Shown here: positions 1-7,502 of the stretch, piece after piece
How the letters are laid out: the number at the start of each line of letters is the position of its first letter
Numbering within the stretch: the stretch's first letter is position 1
DNA from: Phenylobacterium sp.
Lineage (GTDB): Bacteria; Pseudomonadota; Alphaproteobacteria; Caulobacterales; Caulobacteraceae
Direction: 5' to 3'
DNA: 64,000 bases
Assembly: GCF_022402485.1 (NCBI RefSeq)
Contig: NZ_JAKRSA010000012.1
Location: 124,001 to 188,000, forward strand
Notes under the pieces: generated by a model
Told to the model about the DNA's origin: nothing
What the model saw: the letters and a program-made list of their open reading frames with translations, nothing else
Databases searched by the model: none
Translations under genes and position numbers: made by a program

Positions 1-766
1 CATAGGCGCGCAGGAAGTGCTCGGCCCCCTCGGGCCCGACCACATAGCGCAGCTCCAGGGCGGTGCAGGCCACGTCAGAGAGCGGGTCGCCCACCGCCGC
101 GTCCTCCCAGTCCAGGATGCCCACCAGCTCCTGGCCCCGCCACAGGAGGTTGCCGGGCCAGAAGTCCCCGTGCAGCAGGGCGGGGGCGCCCTTGTGGCCA
201 GTATCCCCCAGACGGGAGAGCCCCTGGCGCAGGGCCTCGAACGCCGGGCCCTTGGGCAGGTAGTCAAAGACCTCGGGAAGCGGATCATCGCGGCTGGGCA
301 GGGCTGGCAGGCCGGTGACCCTCGCCGAATGAATCTGCGCCAGCGCCTCGGCGATCCGGACGATGCGGCTGTCGGCTGGGTCCGCCGGCGCCGCCGTCTC
401 GCCCTCAAGGTGATCCAGGAGCAGAAACCGATAGGGGATGAGCCCCAGGCTCTCGTCCAGGGCCAGGGCGCGGGGGGCGCAGATCCCGAGGCCGGTCACC
501 GCCTGGAGGATGCCGAACTCAAGGGCGGCCGGGTGGCCATTGTGGTGGGGGCCATGAATGCGCAGGACGAGGCTGCGGGTCGCCCCGCCTTCCGCCACGC
601 AGTCGAGCCGGTAGACCTCAGCCGAGACGCCGCCGGTCAGCCGGCTGGCCCGCTGGAACCTCGCCCCCGGCACATGGGCCGCGACCACGGCGGCGAAGGC
701 CTCGTCGGGCAAGTTCAGCTCGGCCCTGCCAGTGTTCGGGGCAGTGTTCGGGGCGGTGTTCGACAT
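1..766 (-). CDS. Aminoglycoside/choline-kinase-like phosphotransferase (APH family), 3' end outside window
   Basis: The reverse strand is open from ATG at 766 to the window edge, so the C-terminus is missing. The translation has a glycine-rich start of a kinase fold (LTGGVSAEVYRLD), then the APH catalytic loop HGDFWPGNLLW and the metal-binding ILDWEDAAVGDP. These are the Brenner-type motifs of the aminoglycoside phosphotransferase / homoserine kinase-like family, so the product should be a soluble small-molecule kinase; the substrate cannot be told. The N-terminus carries a short tandem repeat (NTAPNTAPNT), encoded by a repeated 12-bp unit just after the start. It faces away from the toxin-antitoxin pair and lies outside the proposed island. 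Confidence 0.8.
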   Translation of the reverse strand, partial: MSNTAPNTAPNTGRAELNLPDEAFAAVVAAHVPGARFQRASRLTGGVSAEVYRLDCVAEGGATRSLVLRIHGPHHNGHPAALEFGILQAVTGLGICAPRALALDESLGLIPYRFLLLDHLEGETAAPADPADSRIVRIAEALAQIHSARVTGLPALPSRDDPLPEVFDYLPKGPAFEALRQGLSRLGDTGHKGAPALLHGDFWPGNLLWRGQELVGILDWEDAAVGDPLSDVACTALELRYVVGPEGAEHFLRAY

Positions 767-921
767 GGTCCATCAGGCCCAGAGGGGTGGCGCGGTCGCG
801 TTGCTCCGACGCAAGCCACAGTCTGACCTCAACCTAGACGGAGGCGTCCCTGAGGCAAAGGTCGCCCTTGGGCGTCGGCGGTGCTGGTGGCAATCTGGTC
901 ACTCGGATGGAGCGTGATGCG

Positions 922-1191
922 ATGGCGACATCGACCAAAGTGCTGACCGCACATATTCCACTGGACCTGGCCGACAAGGTCGAGGCCGCAGCCCTCCGCC
1001 TCGACCGGTCGCGGGGCTGGATCATGAAACAGGCGCTGGCCGCGTGGGTTGATCAGGATGAGGCGCGTCATCGCATGACGCTGGAAGCCCTTGAGGACGT
1101 GGACGCGGGGCGGGTCATCGACCAGCAGGCGGTGCTGGCCTGGGCCGAGAGTCTGACCGCGGATGCGCCCCTGCCGCCTCCGACCAAATGA
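922..1191 (+). CDS. Ribbon-helix-helix antitoxin (ParD/CopG-like)
   Basis: An 89-residue protein, started here at ATG 922 because GGAG lies about 10 nt upstream and the ribbon-helix-helix begins immediately (KVLTAHIPLDLADKVEAA, then RSRGWIMKQALAAWV). An upstream in-frame start at 868 would add a non-conserved leader. The C-terminal half is acidic, as expected for the toxin-neutralising tail. The stop codon overlaps the start of the following parE-like gene (ATGA), the usual type II toxin-antitoxin arrangement. RHH antitoxins bind their own promoter, so autoregulation is likely. Confidence 0.8.
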   Translation: MATSTKVLTAHIPLDLADKVEAAALRLDRSRGWIMKQALAAWVDQDEARHRMTLEALEDVDAGRVIDQQAVLAWAESLTADAPLPPPTK

Positions 1192-1471
1192 AGGTCCAAT
1201 GGACCCGCAGCGCGGCCTCAGACCTGGCTCGCCAGCACGACTTCTTCTACCTGTGGCTCCAGAGGCTGCGGCACGGATCATCCAACGCCTCGCCCGGGCG
1301 CCTGATCGGCTGCGCGATCATCCGCAGATCGGTGAGAGGCTGGACGCCTACGGCCCACGGGATGTTCGCCGGATCATCGTCGGCGACTACGAGCTGCGAT
1401 ACGAAGTCACCCCCGAGGCGATCATCGTGCTGCGCATATGGCACGGTCGGGAGAACCGCGACCTATCCTGA
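1188..1471 (+). pseudogene. ParE/RelE-type toxin, frameshifted
   Basis: The reading frame opens at ATG 1188 with MKVQWTRSAASDLAR, a typical ParE beginning. Homology then continues in another frame from about 1250 (PVAPEAAARIIQRLARAP) to RRIIVGDYELRYEV and VLRIWHGRENR at the stop at 1469-1471. The break lies in about 1241-1250 and is explained by loss of one base in a CTTCTT run. Joined, the product would be about 95 residues, normal for ParE, an mRNA interferase-fold protein that typically poisons gyrase. A real frameshift would leave an orphan antitoxin; a single-base assembly error is equally possible. It ends 11 bp before the left island repeat. Confidence 0.7.
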
Positions 1472-1481
1472 AAAATGGAAA

Positions 1482-1495
1482 TGGCGCACCCGACA
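1482..1495. repeat. Left attachment-site-like repeat (copy of tRNA-Arg 3' end)
   Basis: The 14 bases TGGCGCACCCGACA are identical, in the same orientation, to 42,649-42,662, which are the reverse complement of the last 14 nt (CCA included) of the tRNA-Arg(CCG) gene. Bases on either side differ, so the match is exactly 14 bp. This copy lies 11 bp after the parE stop and 29 bp before the first degraded catabolic gene, where an att site of a tRNA-integrated island should be. A small palindrome (CAATGG/CCATTG) follows at 1,494-1,512. Confidence 0.75.
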
Positions 1496-1523
1496 ATGGG
1501 GTCAGACCATTGACGAAAGGCGT

Positions 1524-1811
1524 CTCCGGCGGGGCCAACCGTCCATTCAGCCCTAAAATCACTCTTCGGGCTTTGAAGGTCCCCGGCACGACCTCCAAGA
1601 CCCAGTCCTGGTTCTTGCCGACGTAGCCGACCCGCGAACCGGGCACGAGCCCCAGCCCGATCAGGCCGTTCGCAACCTAGCTGGCGCGCCTGTCAAGTTC
1701 GCCGAAACTGGTGGCGCGGTCTTTGAAATCGCTGGCGATGGCGTATGGCCGCTCACGCCCGTGTAGGCGGCTGACATTGGCCATGCGGGTGAGACACGCC
1801 ACGTCAGACAT
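1524..1811 (-). pseudogene. Acyl-CoA ligase N-terminal remnant with amber codon
   Basis: Read from ATG 1811, 96 codons match the N-terminus of AMP-forming acyl-CoA ligases: RATSFGELDRRAS, then ANGLIGLGLVPGSRVGYVGK, then LNGRLAPPE. Codon 45 (1677-1679) is TAG where CAG (Gln) would be expected, and homology stops after LAPPE at about 1524, so the ATP-binding and catalytic parts are gone. It starts 4 bp after the stop of the glutathione transferase gene at 1816, so it was apparently the fourth gene of that operon. The truncation falls at the left island end. Confidence 0.7.
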
Positions 1812-1815
1812 GGCC

Positions 1816-2811
1816 TCACCCTCCAGCCAGCCAGGGTTCGCAGCCGGTTTCCGCCAGGATCGCCGCTAGTTCCGGATCGGAAACCGCCGCGCGCTTGGCG
1901 CGGATGATCGCCAGGGATTTGGCGTGATACTTTTGCGGCGGCTGCACGTAGGCCTTGCCGGCGAGGTCCACCGTGAACGACTCCGCACCTTCGGCGAGCG
2001 CCGTTGCGTTGGCTGTTGTCCAGGGCAGGAAGTAGCGACCGATGTAGGCCAGAACGGGCTTCAGCGTGGGCGCCAAGGCCTCCCAGCTTTCGAATGGCCC
2101 GTCGTTTCGGGGCTCCAGCATGCGGTGGCACCAGGCCAACGTGTTCGGCCCGCGGCTCTTCAGGATGCTGCCGCAGGTGGGATCGACCGATGCTTCGTAG
2201 AGCTGCGCCGACAGACCGAAATCGCCGAACGCCGGTCGCCCGCCGAACAGGTACTTCCGGGTCTCGAAGTGCGGCTCCAGCAGGTCGAGCAACTCGTTGA
2301 GGTAAGCGCGGATCAAGTCCGCTGTTGCGGCGCTCGAGCCAACGAAATGGCCGCGGCCGGTCATGCGCTGGCGGATCATCTCGGTACGCTCGGCGACCGC
2401 CGGCTCATCGCCCCTCGGCATGGAGAGCCGCGCCAGGGTCTGGGCCGAAGCGGCGATATCGACCTCGTCCCACCAGCGGTGGTGGAACATCAGCTTGTTG
2501 CCCCACTCGTCCCCGAATTCCTCAATGAGTTCCGAGAGGAACCGCAGCGCCGGTTCGGTCGGATGGATCGAGGGTTCGGGGTGCGCGACCTCGACCTTCT
2601 CCAGGATCGGCGTAGAGTCCTGAAGGCCTTCGTCCTGCGGTGTCGCTACGGTGGGCACGATCGGCAGCTTGGCGAAGTGCTTATACGCTTCCTCGTTGGC
2701 CGGCCCGCGTGGGATCCACTGGTGGGGGATGCCTTTGAACCGGAAGTAGGACCTCACCTTCACCGAGTATGGCGACATCTCGGAGCCGAAGATGCGGTAG
2801 ACGGCGCTCAT
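1816..2811 (-). CDS. Glutathione S-transferase family protein, 331 aa
   Basis: The N-terminus is a thioredoxin-fold GST domain (SPYSVKVRSYFRFKGIP, cis-Pro region LPIVPTVATP, then QDSTPILEKVE) and the helical C-terminal domain carries RKYLFGGRPAFGDFGL. At 331 residues it is longer than classical GSTs (about 210-250). The start at 2811 is chosen because the GST fold begins there and its ATG overlaps the stop of the upstream YfcG-like gene (ATGA), implying translational coupling; the longer open frame is out-of-family. It is the third gene of a minus-strand three-GST operon. Glutathione conjugation, ether cleavage or isomerisation are all possible; the substrate is unknown. Confidence 0.85.
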   Translation of the reverse strand: MSAVYRIFGSEMSPYSVKVRSYFRFKGIPHQWIPRGPANEEAYKHFAKLPIVPTVATPQDEGLQDSTPILEKVEVAHPEPSIHPTEPALRFLSELIEEFGDEWGNKLMFHHRWWDEVDIAASAQTLARLSMPRGDEPAVAERTEMIRQRMTGRGHFVGSSAATADLIRAYLNELLDLLEPHFETRKYLFGGRPAFGDFGLSAQLYEASVDPTCGSILKSRGPNTLAWCHRMLEPRNDGPFESWEALAPTLKPVLAYIGRYFLPWTTANATALAEGAESFTVDLAGKAYVQPPQKYHAKSLAIIRAKRAAVSDPELAAILAETGCEPWLAGG

Positions 2812-3473
2812 CGTGCGACCTCCTGTTTGATCATCTTGCGTTGGCTCTCGGCGAAGGCGTCCTTGCCGATGGCCGATCCCCTTTGAACCGCCTCGCGCGC
2901 GCCGACTTGCTTGAACCAACGGTAGAAGTTGGGGAACTCGGCCGGGTCGATCCCAAGGCCCTTGTAACCCCGCGTCCAAGGCCAGATGGCCATGTCGGCA
3001 ATCGAGTATTCGCCGGCCACGTGCTCGGCCTCTGACAGACGCTTATCGAGCACGCCGTAGAGCCGCTTGGTCTCGTTCACGTAGCGGTTCAGCGCATAGT
3101 CGATGCGCTCCTCGCGGTAGCGGAAGTGCGCCGCCTGCCCGGCCATAGGCCCAAGCCCCGCGCACTGCCAGAACAGCCATTCCTCGACCTGGGTCCTGGC
3201 CCGCCGCTCCGGTGGGTAGAACGCGCCGGCCCTATCGCCGAGGTACTGCAGGATTGCGCCAGACTCGAAGATTCCGATTGGCTCGCCGCCCGGGCCTTCC
3301 GCGTCCACGATCGCCGGCATCCGGCCGTTCGGCGAGATCGCCCGGAACTCGGGCGTGTCCTGGCCGCCGCTGCCGATATCCACCGGAACCAGCCTGTATG
3401 GCAGGCCGGTCTCCTCCAGCATGATGGTGATTTTCCATCCGTTGGGCGTGGGCCAGAAGTGGAGATCGATCAT
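2808..3473 (-). CDS. YfcG/nu-class glutathione transferase (disulfide-bond reductase type)
   Basis: The 221-residue product begins MIDLHFWPTPNGWKITIMLE, which carries Thr9 and Asn11 of the TPNG motif that defines E. coli YfcG/YghU-type nu-class GSTs; ESGAI follows at residues 70-74 as the glutathione gamma-glutamyl contact. The C-terminal domain contains LFWQCAGLGPMAGQ and SIADMAIWPW, both family hallmarks. Nu-class enzymes bind two glutathiones or GSSG and reduce disulfides or organic peroxides in the cytosol. It is the middle gene of the GST operon, 12 bp after the 389-residue GST and overlapping the next gene by 4 bp. Confidence 0.88.
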   Translation of the reverse strand: MIDLHFWPTPNGWKITIMLEETGLPYRLVPVDIGSGGQDTPEFRAISPNGRMPAIVDAEGPGGEPIGIFESGAILQYLGDRAGAFYPPERRARTQVEEWLFWQCAGLGPMAGQAAHFRYREERIDYALNRYVNETKRLYGVLDKRLSEAEHVAGEYSIADMAIWPWTRGYKGLGIDPAEFPNFYRWFKQVGAREAVQRGSAIGKDAFAESQRKMIKQEVAR

Positions 3474-3485
3474 CGCGGGGCTCCT

Positions 3486-4655
3486 TCAGGCAACCGCTAA
3501 ACGGTTGCCGATGCGGGTCAGCGGACGGGCGAGCGTTACCGACAAGAGATCCGTAGCTCCGCAACTCGCAGCCAACGCATCAGCGGCGGCGCGGTCATCG
3601 GGCGGCAGCGCAGCCAACCAGTCCAGCGTCCGCTGCAGCACCCAGAGCGCATGTGCGGGCGAACCGGCAGTAATCCTGTGGCCCCTCAGGGAGGTGGTGA
3701 TCGGCCCGAGGTTTGGCTGGTCCTCGTCGACGTCCGAGATCAGCGATCCCGCCGGAAGGTCGGGCCGCGCTTCCATCCAGGCGTGATAGAGGCCGGCGGT
3801 GGCCTGGAAGATGGGCGTATTGTCCTGGCAGAACATGCGGATCAGCCGCACCACGGTGTCGGGCACCTCGTCGTCCGCGAGATAGCTCATAGGGGTGTCC
3901 CAGAACTCCGGCGATTGGATCTCTGGCGTGTTCATGTGCTCCACCCAGCGGAAGACCCGCGGCGCCCGTTTCTGCATCAGGTGCAAAGGCCAGGGATCAC
4001 GTCCGAGGTGCGCGAAGAGGGGGCCCATCAGCCCGAAGTCGCCGACACTCGGAAGGCCGCCGAACAGGTAAGGCGTCTCGGTGAAGTGCGCTTCCAGGGT
4101 ATCGAGGATGTCGAAGTAGATCTCCTCCATCACAGGATAAAGTTCGGGCGTGATGCCAAGTCGGGGGCGGTGACCATCCATCTGTGCCGCGACCACGTTC
4201 CCATAGTGGTCAAGGAGTTCGTCAGAGCCCCGTGGCTTGAAGCTGCGCCCGAATTCTCGGGTCACGAAGTGGAGATTCGGTTCCTTGAAATTCCAGCGAT
4301 AGTGCCAAGCGACTTTCAGTCCCTCGCTGGCGACCAGGTCGACGAGGTAGGCGGCCAGCCTCTGTCGCGGCGTTGACGGTAGCGCCGGCGGGTCAGGGAA
4401 GCGGCGCTCAAGGTAGTCGAAGATCGCCGTCGTATCCTGGATCACATGGCCCTCAGGCGTCTCCAGGATCGGGATACGCTTAGATCGCGCCGCCGGGCTG
4501 ACCTCTTCACGGAAGCGGGGGTGGCTGGGCAGGCGCTCGACGAAAGGAATACCCTTCTTGCGCAGATAGCTGCGGGTCTTGCCGGTATAGAACGATGCAT
4601 AGGCCCCGTAGAGTGCGAATGGGCCGTCGCAATGGCCCCTGAACCGCTCAGCCAT
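3486..4655 (-). CDS. Glutathione S-transferase family protein, 389 aa
   Basis: The start region reads FALYGAYASFYTGKTRSYLR, a GST N-terminal domain with Ser/Tyr near the usual active-site position, followed by IPILETPEGHVIQDTTAIFD and a helical domain with PYLFGGLPSVGDFGLMGPL. Length is well above typical GSTs, with a C-terminal extension of about 60 residues. It is first in the minus-strand operon GST-YfcG-GST, preceded by a candidate operator at 4,729-4,740. Its closest relatives in this window are the island GSTs at 1,816, 27,461 and 40,881, sharing the HYRW and GDFG motifs. Function beyond glutathione binding is inference. Confidence 0.82.
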   Translation of the reverse strand: MAERFRGHCDGPFALYGAYASFYTGKTRSYLRKKGIPFVERLPSHPRFREEVSPAARSKRIPILETPEGHVIQDTTAIFDYLERRFPDPPALPSTPRQRLAAYLVDLVASEGLKVAWHYRWNFKEPNLHFVTREFGRSFKPRGSDELLDHYGNVVAAQMDGHRPRLGITPELYPVMEEIYFDILDTLEAHFTETPYLFGGLPSVGDFGLMGPLFAHLGRDPWPLHLMQKRAPRVFRWVEHMNTPEIQSPEFWDTPMSYLADDEVPDTVVRLIRMFCQDNTPIFQATAGLYHAWMEARPDLPAGSLISDVDEDQPNLGPITTSLRGHRITAGSPAHALWVLQRTLDWLAALPPDDRAAADALAASCGATDLLSVTLARPLTRIGNRLAVA

Positions 4656-4726
4656 GTCGGTCAGGTCGGCGCTGTCGAGCGATAGGAGCAGTTCAGCCTC
4701 CTGCGATCATCCGAGCTTACGTAAAC

Positions 4727-4742
4727 CGGAACTTTGGTTCGC
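4727..4742. promoter_or_regulatory. Candidate TetR operator upstream of the GST operon
   Basis: GAAC-TTTG-GTTC at 4,729-4,740 is a perfect dyad with a 4-nt spacer and CGG before it. It lies about 75 bp upstream of the first GST start, between the GST operon and the tetR pseudogene. It fits the GAAY-N4-RTTC pattern seen at other island promoters but lacks the ATTCCG right half, so it is a weaker member. Confidence 0.4.
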
Positions 4743-4782
4743 TACAAGCTGCTTTGTGTGCGTTGCGTTCGCCGCGCGGAGG

Positions 4783-5442
4783 CTAGCGCTGCGTTTGCAG
4801 GACGACGCCAAGGTGGAGCACCAGCATTCGAGCCAGAGATTCCACGGCGTAGGTCGGAAAGCCGTAGGCGGGGTCCTGCTCAAGCACCACGCGATGCACC
4901 AGCGCGGACTGAACCGTCCGAAGGCCAAAGCTGCAGGCCTCGTCGAGGTCACCCTCTATGCCCGTGTGGTTTCGGTTCCGCAGAAACTCCGCGAGCTTGA
5001 GGCCTGAGTATTCGTCAGCGGCCACAAGCGCCAGCCGATAAAGATGGCCCGCGACGGCCAGTGTTCGTTGAAAGAGCGCGCGGAAGAAGCCTGGGTGCCG
5101 CTGAACCCGTCGCGCTGTGTTCTGCACCAGCACCCAGAGCACATGGTCCGTCGGTGCGTCACGCGACTATGGCATGGCGAAGAAGCGATCAATATTCTCG
5201 CGCGTCCGCGCAGCGAACTGGACATGCAGCGTCCGAAACAGCGCTTCCTTGTCGCGAAACCGACAATAGAAACTGCCGATCGAACAGCCTGTAGCCGCGG
5301 TGATGTCGCTGACGTGCGCCTCGTCGTAGCCCTTCTTCGCGAAGAACTGCTCTCCGACCTTGATCAAGCGGGCCTGAGCCTCGCGGCTGCGGGCCTGGTT
5401 GGCGGGGATGACGCCGTCTACCTCCTTAAGTTCGTGTTCCAA
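4783..5442 (-). pseudogene. TetR-family regulator with in-frame amber codon
   Basis: One continuous frame from ATG 5442 to the stop at 4783 spans 660 nt, exactly the length of the intact tetR at 30,252. It is interrupted only by TAG at 5,167-5,169, after FFAMP. The N-terminal half has the helix-turn-helix (VSDITAATGCSIGSFYCRF) and the downstream half continues in alignment with the paralogue (QRHPGFFRALFQRTL). The amber falls at the DNA-binding/ligand-domain junction, so only a 91-residue HTH fragment would be made. The paralogues share GVxPANQARSREAQARL near the start. A sequencing error is the alternative. Confidence 0.8.
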
Positions 5443-5759
5443 GCCGCCTCAACTCCGTGCCGGGGCCCTCTGGCGAGAGGGTTAGACGGGCGCGAAGCGC
5501 CAAACCTGAGGGGCGCTCGGTCCCCACGGCGACTCTATCGCCAACTGCGCACGACTTGACCACATCAATAGATCAGGGAACAAGACAGGAGAGAACTTCC
5601 GGTTCACAACGAGGACCTCTAGGCGGAGGAGGCCAAGGTCTGGCGGCTCATCTAAGGGCGGATAGGCCAACACTCAGCGCGGTGTTCGTACTCGCTTAGC
5701 GGACACCTGGGTCAAACTTACGTCGACCTCTACCCAGGCCGCCCGTCAAGTCGCCGCTG
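5443..5759. other. Intergenic region between tetR pseudogene and sulfatase
   Basis: No coding signal was found in these 317 bp. A segment at about 5,461-5,516 (CCCTCTGGCGAGAGGG, then GCGCGAAGCGCC and a GCCAAACCTGAGGGG-like tail) resembles a segment at about 10,102-10,135 and looks like a small dispersed palindromic intergenic repeat. A GAAC-N5-GTTC dyad at 5,593-5,605 is a weak operator look-alike. Confidence 0.35.
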
Positions 5760-7427
5760 CTAGTTGCCCCAGTAGACGTACTCGTCCGTCGGCCGCTGTG
5801 GGTCGATGAGCGAGTGGTCGAGCATGATGGCGGTCATGCCGAGTTCGGGCCAGAGGGGCTTCGCCTGCTCCGCGTCATGCTTGGCCAACAGCGCCTGCAG
5901 CTCCGCAAGTTTGTCGGGTCGCGACTCCGCGAGATTATTGCGTTCCGTCGGATCGGAAGCGAGGTCGTAGAGCCAGGCCTTAGCCGGAAGCTTCGTCATA
6001 TGCAGTTTCCAGTCGCCCGCGCGTACGACCCGATAGTCCCCCACACGCCAGAACAGCGCCTCGTGCGGTCGGCCAGTCTTCCTGCCCTGGACGAACGGCA
6101 GGAGGTCGACGCCATCCAACACCCGATCTCTCGGGAGGTTGGCTCGGCCCACTGCAGCCGCTGTAGTGAAGATGTCGAAGTGTGTCACCGGCGCGCGATA
6201 GTTTGTTCCCGGCGCGATGACCCCCGGCCAGCGCATTAGGAAGGGCGTGCGAATGCCCCCCTCGAAGAAGGTCTGCTTCCACCCCCGGAATGGCCGGTTG
6301 ATATCGGGCAGACCGATATAGTAGGCGCCGCCGTTGTCGCTGGTGAACATCACCAGCGTGTCCTTATCCAGGCCTTCTTCCTGCAGCTTCTGCAGCACGC
6401 GGCCGATGTTGCGATCCAGCCCCAGGATCATCGCGGCATAGACCCGCATCCGGTGATCGGCGATCTGTGGCAGGGCGTCGTAGTCTTCCTTCGTCGCCTG
6501 CAGCGGCGTGTGCGGCGCGTTATAGGACAGAAACATGAAGAACGGTCGGTTCCGGTTGGCCGTGATGGCGCTGAGGGCCTCATCGGTCAGGTAGTCGGTC
6601 ATGTGACGTTTGGGTTGAAACGCCGGCCCGCCGTCCTTGCGGACATAGAACTGCAGGATCGACCACAGGTTCATGTCGATCGGGTCAAAGCCCTGGAATG
6701 AGTTTACCCCCCTCGGATCGTTCCTCGGCAGGAACAACGCGCCTCCTCCATCGAAGCCTAGAGTCTCGTTGAACCCTCGGTTATGCGGTTGAAACTTTGG
6801 TGAATTACCTAGGTGCCACTTGCCGAACAGGACGGTGTGGTACCCTGCGTTCCTTAGAATCTCGGGCAACATCACCTGGTCGGTTGGAACCCCCATATCC
6901 GCGTAGGGGATCAGTTCGGACTCGCGGTCGCGGAAGTAGACCGGGTTGAAGATCCCATAGTGGAAGGCCCGCACCTGCCGCGCGAACGCCAATGGCGTCG
7001 GGGTGAACTCGAACCCATACCGAGTTGGGTAGCGCCCCGTCATCAGCGCCGCCCTCGAAGGCGCGCAGGTCCCGTGCCCGGTATAGCCCTGGGAGAAGCT
7101 CACGCCGTCGCGGCCAATAGAGTCGATGTTGGGCGTGGGGACCGCCCCGTCGGCCACGCCGCCACCGTTGAGCGTGATATCGTTGTAGCCCATGTCATCG
7201 ACCATGATGACGATGATGTTGGGTTGCTTGCGGCCCCTTGGCGGGGTCGCGGGGCCCTGCTGCCAGACGACGTCGCGGGGCGGACCGATTTCGAACTGAG
7301 GGCTGCGGAGCGTGACCCCCGGCGGAAGCGTGGAGTCCGCGGTCGGGGGCGGCGTTTGGGCGGCGGTTGGGGCTGCGAGCGCGATGCAGGCGGCGCAAGC
7401 CAGGAGGACGGACTTCAGTCGCATCAA
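5760..7427 (-). CDS. Periplasmic arylsulfatase-type sulfatase, 555 aa
   Basis: A cleavable signal peptide (LLACAACIALAAPTAAQ) precedes an alkaline-phosphatase-fold sulfatase. The metal site VMVDDMGYND-like motif is at about residues 74-81 and the formylglycine signature CAPSR starts at Cys121 (GTCAPSRAALMTGRYPTR). GKWHLG, FTSDNGG and DPTERNNLA follow in the usual order. Such enzymes hydrolyse sulfate esters after Cys oxidation to formylglycine; export of an unmodified precursor needs a maturase not seen here. It lies 75 bp downstream of a TonB-dependent receptor in the same orientation, suggesting uptake and desulfation of one substrate. A second full-length homologue is at 13,653. Confidence 0.9.
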   Translation of the reverse strand: MMRLKSVLLACAACIALAAPTAAQTPPPTADSTLPPGVTLRSPQFEIGPPRDVVWQQGPATPPRGRKQPNIIVIMVDDMGYNDITLNGGGVADGAVPTPNIDSIGRDGVSFSQGYTGHGTCAPSRAALMTGRYPTRYGFEFTPTPLAFARQVRAFHYGIFNPVYFRDRESELIPYADMGVPTDQVMLPEILRNAGYHTVLFGKWHLGNSPKFQPHNRGFNETLGFDGGGALFLPRNDPRGVNSFQGFDPIDMNLWSILQFYVRKDGGPAFQPKRHMTDYLTDEALSAITANRNRPFFMFLSYNAPHTPLQATKEDYDALPQIADHRMRVYAAMILGLDRNIGRVLQKLQEEGLDKDTLVMFTSDNGGAYYIGLPDINRPFRGWKQTFFEGGIRTPFLMRWPGVIAPGTNYRAPVTHFDIFTTAAAVGRANLPRDRVLDGVDLLPFVQGRKTGRPHEALFWRVGDYRVVRAGDWKLHMTKLPAKAWLYDLASDPTERNNLAESRPDKLAELQALLAKHDAEQAKPLWPELGMTAIMLDHSLIDPQRPTDEYVYWGN

Positions 7428-7502
7428 ATTACTCCGATCACCAAAATGGAGGGCCGCGACACAGACGACGCGGCCCCCAAGTCTAGGGCCAGGAAGGAGC
7501 CC

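Noticed and set aside
17..826. Long plus-strand open frame over the kinase gene
   Set aside because: The minus strand encodes clear APH motifs over the same bases; the plus frame is a GC-rich shadow.
1924..2886. Long open frames opposite GST, TonB, sulfatase, ligase and leu genes
   Set aside because: All lack recognisable domains and mirror a well-supported gene on the other strand; such shadows are expected at this GC content.
5593..5605. GAAC-N5-GTTC upstream of the tetR pseudogene as an operator
   Set aside because: Spacer of 5 nt and no ATTCCG half; kept only as a weak look-alike.
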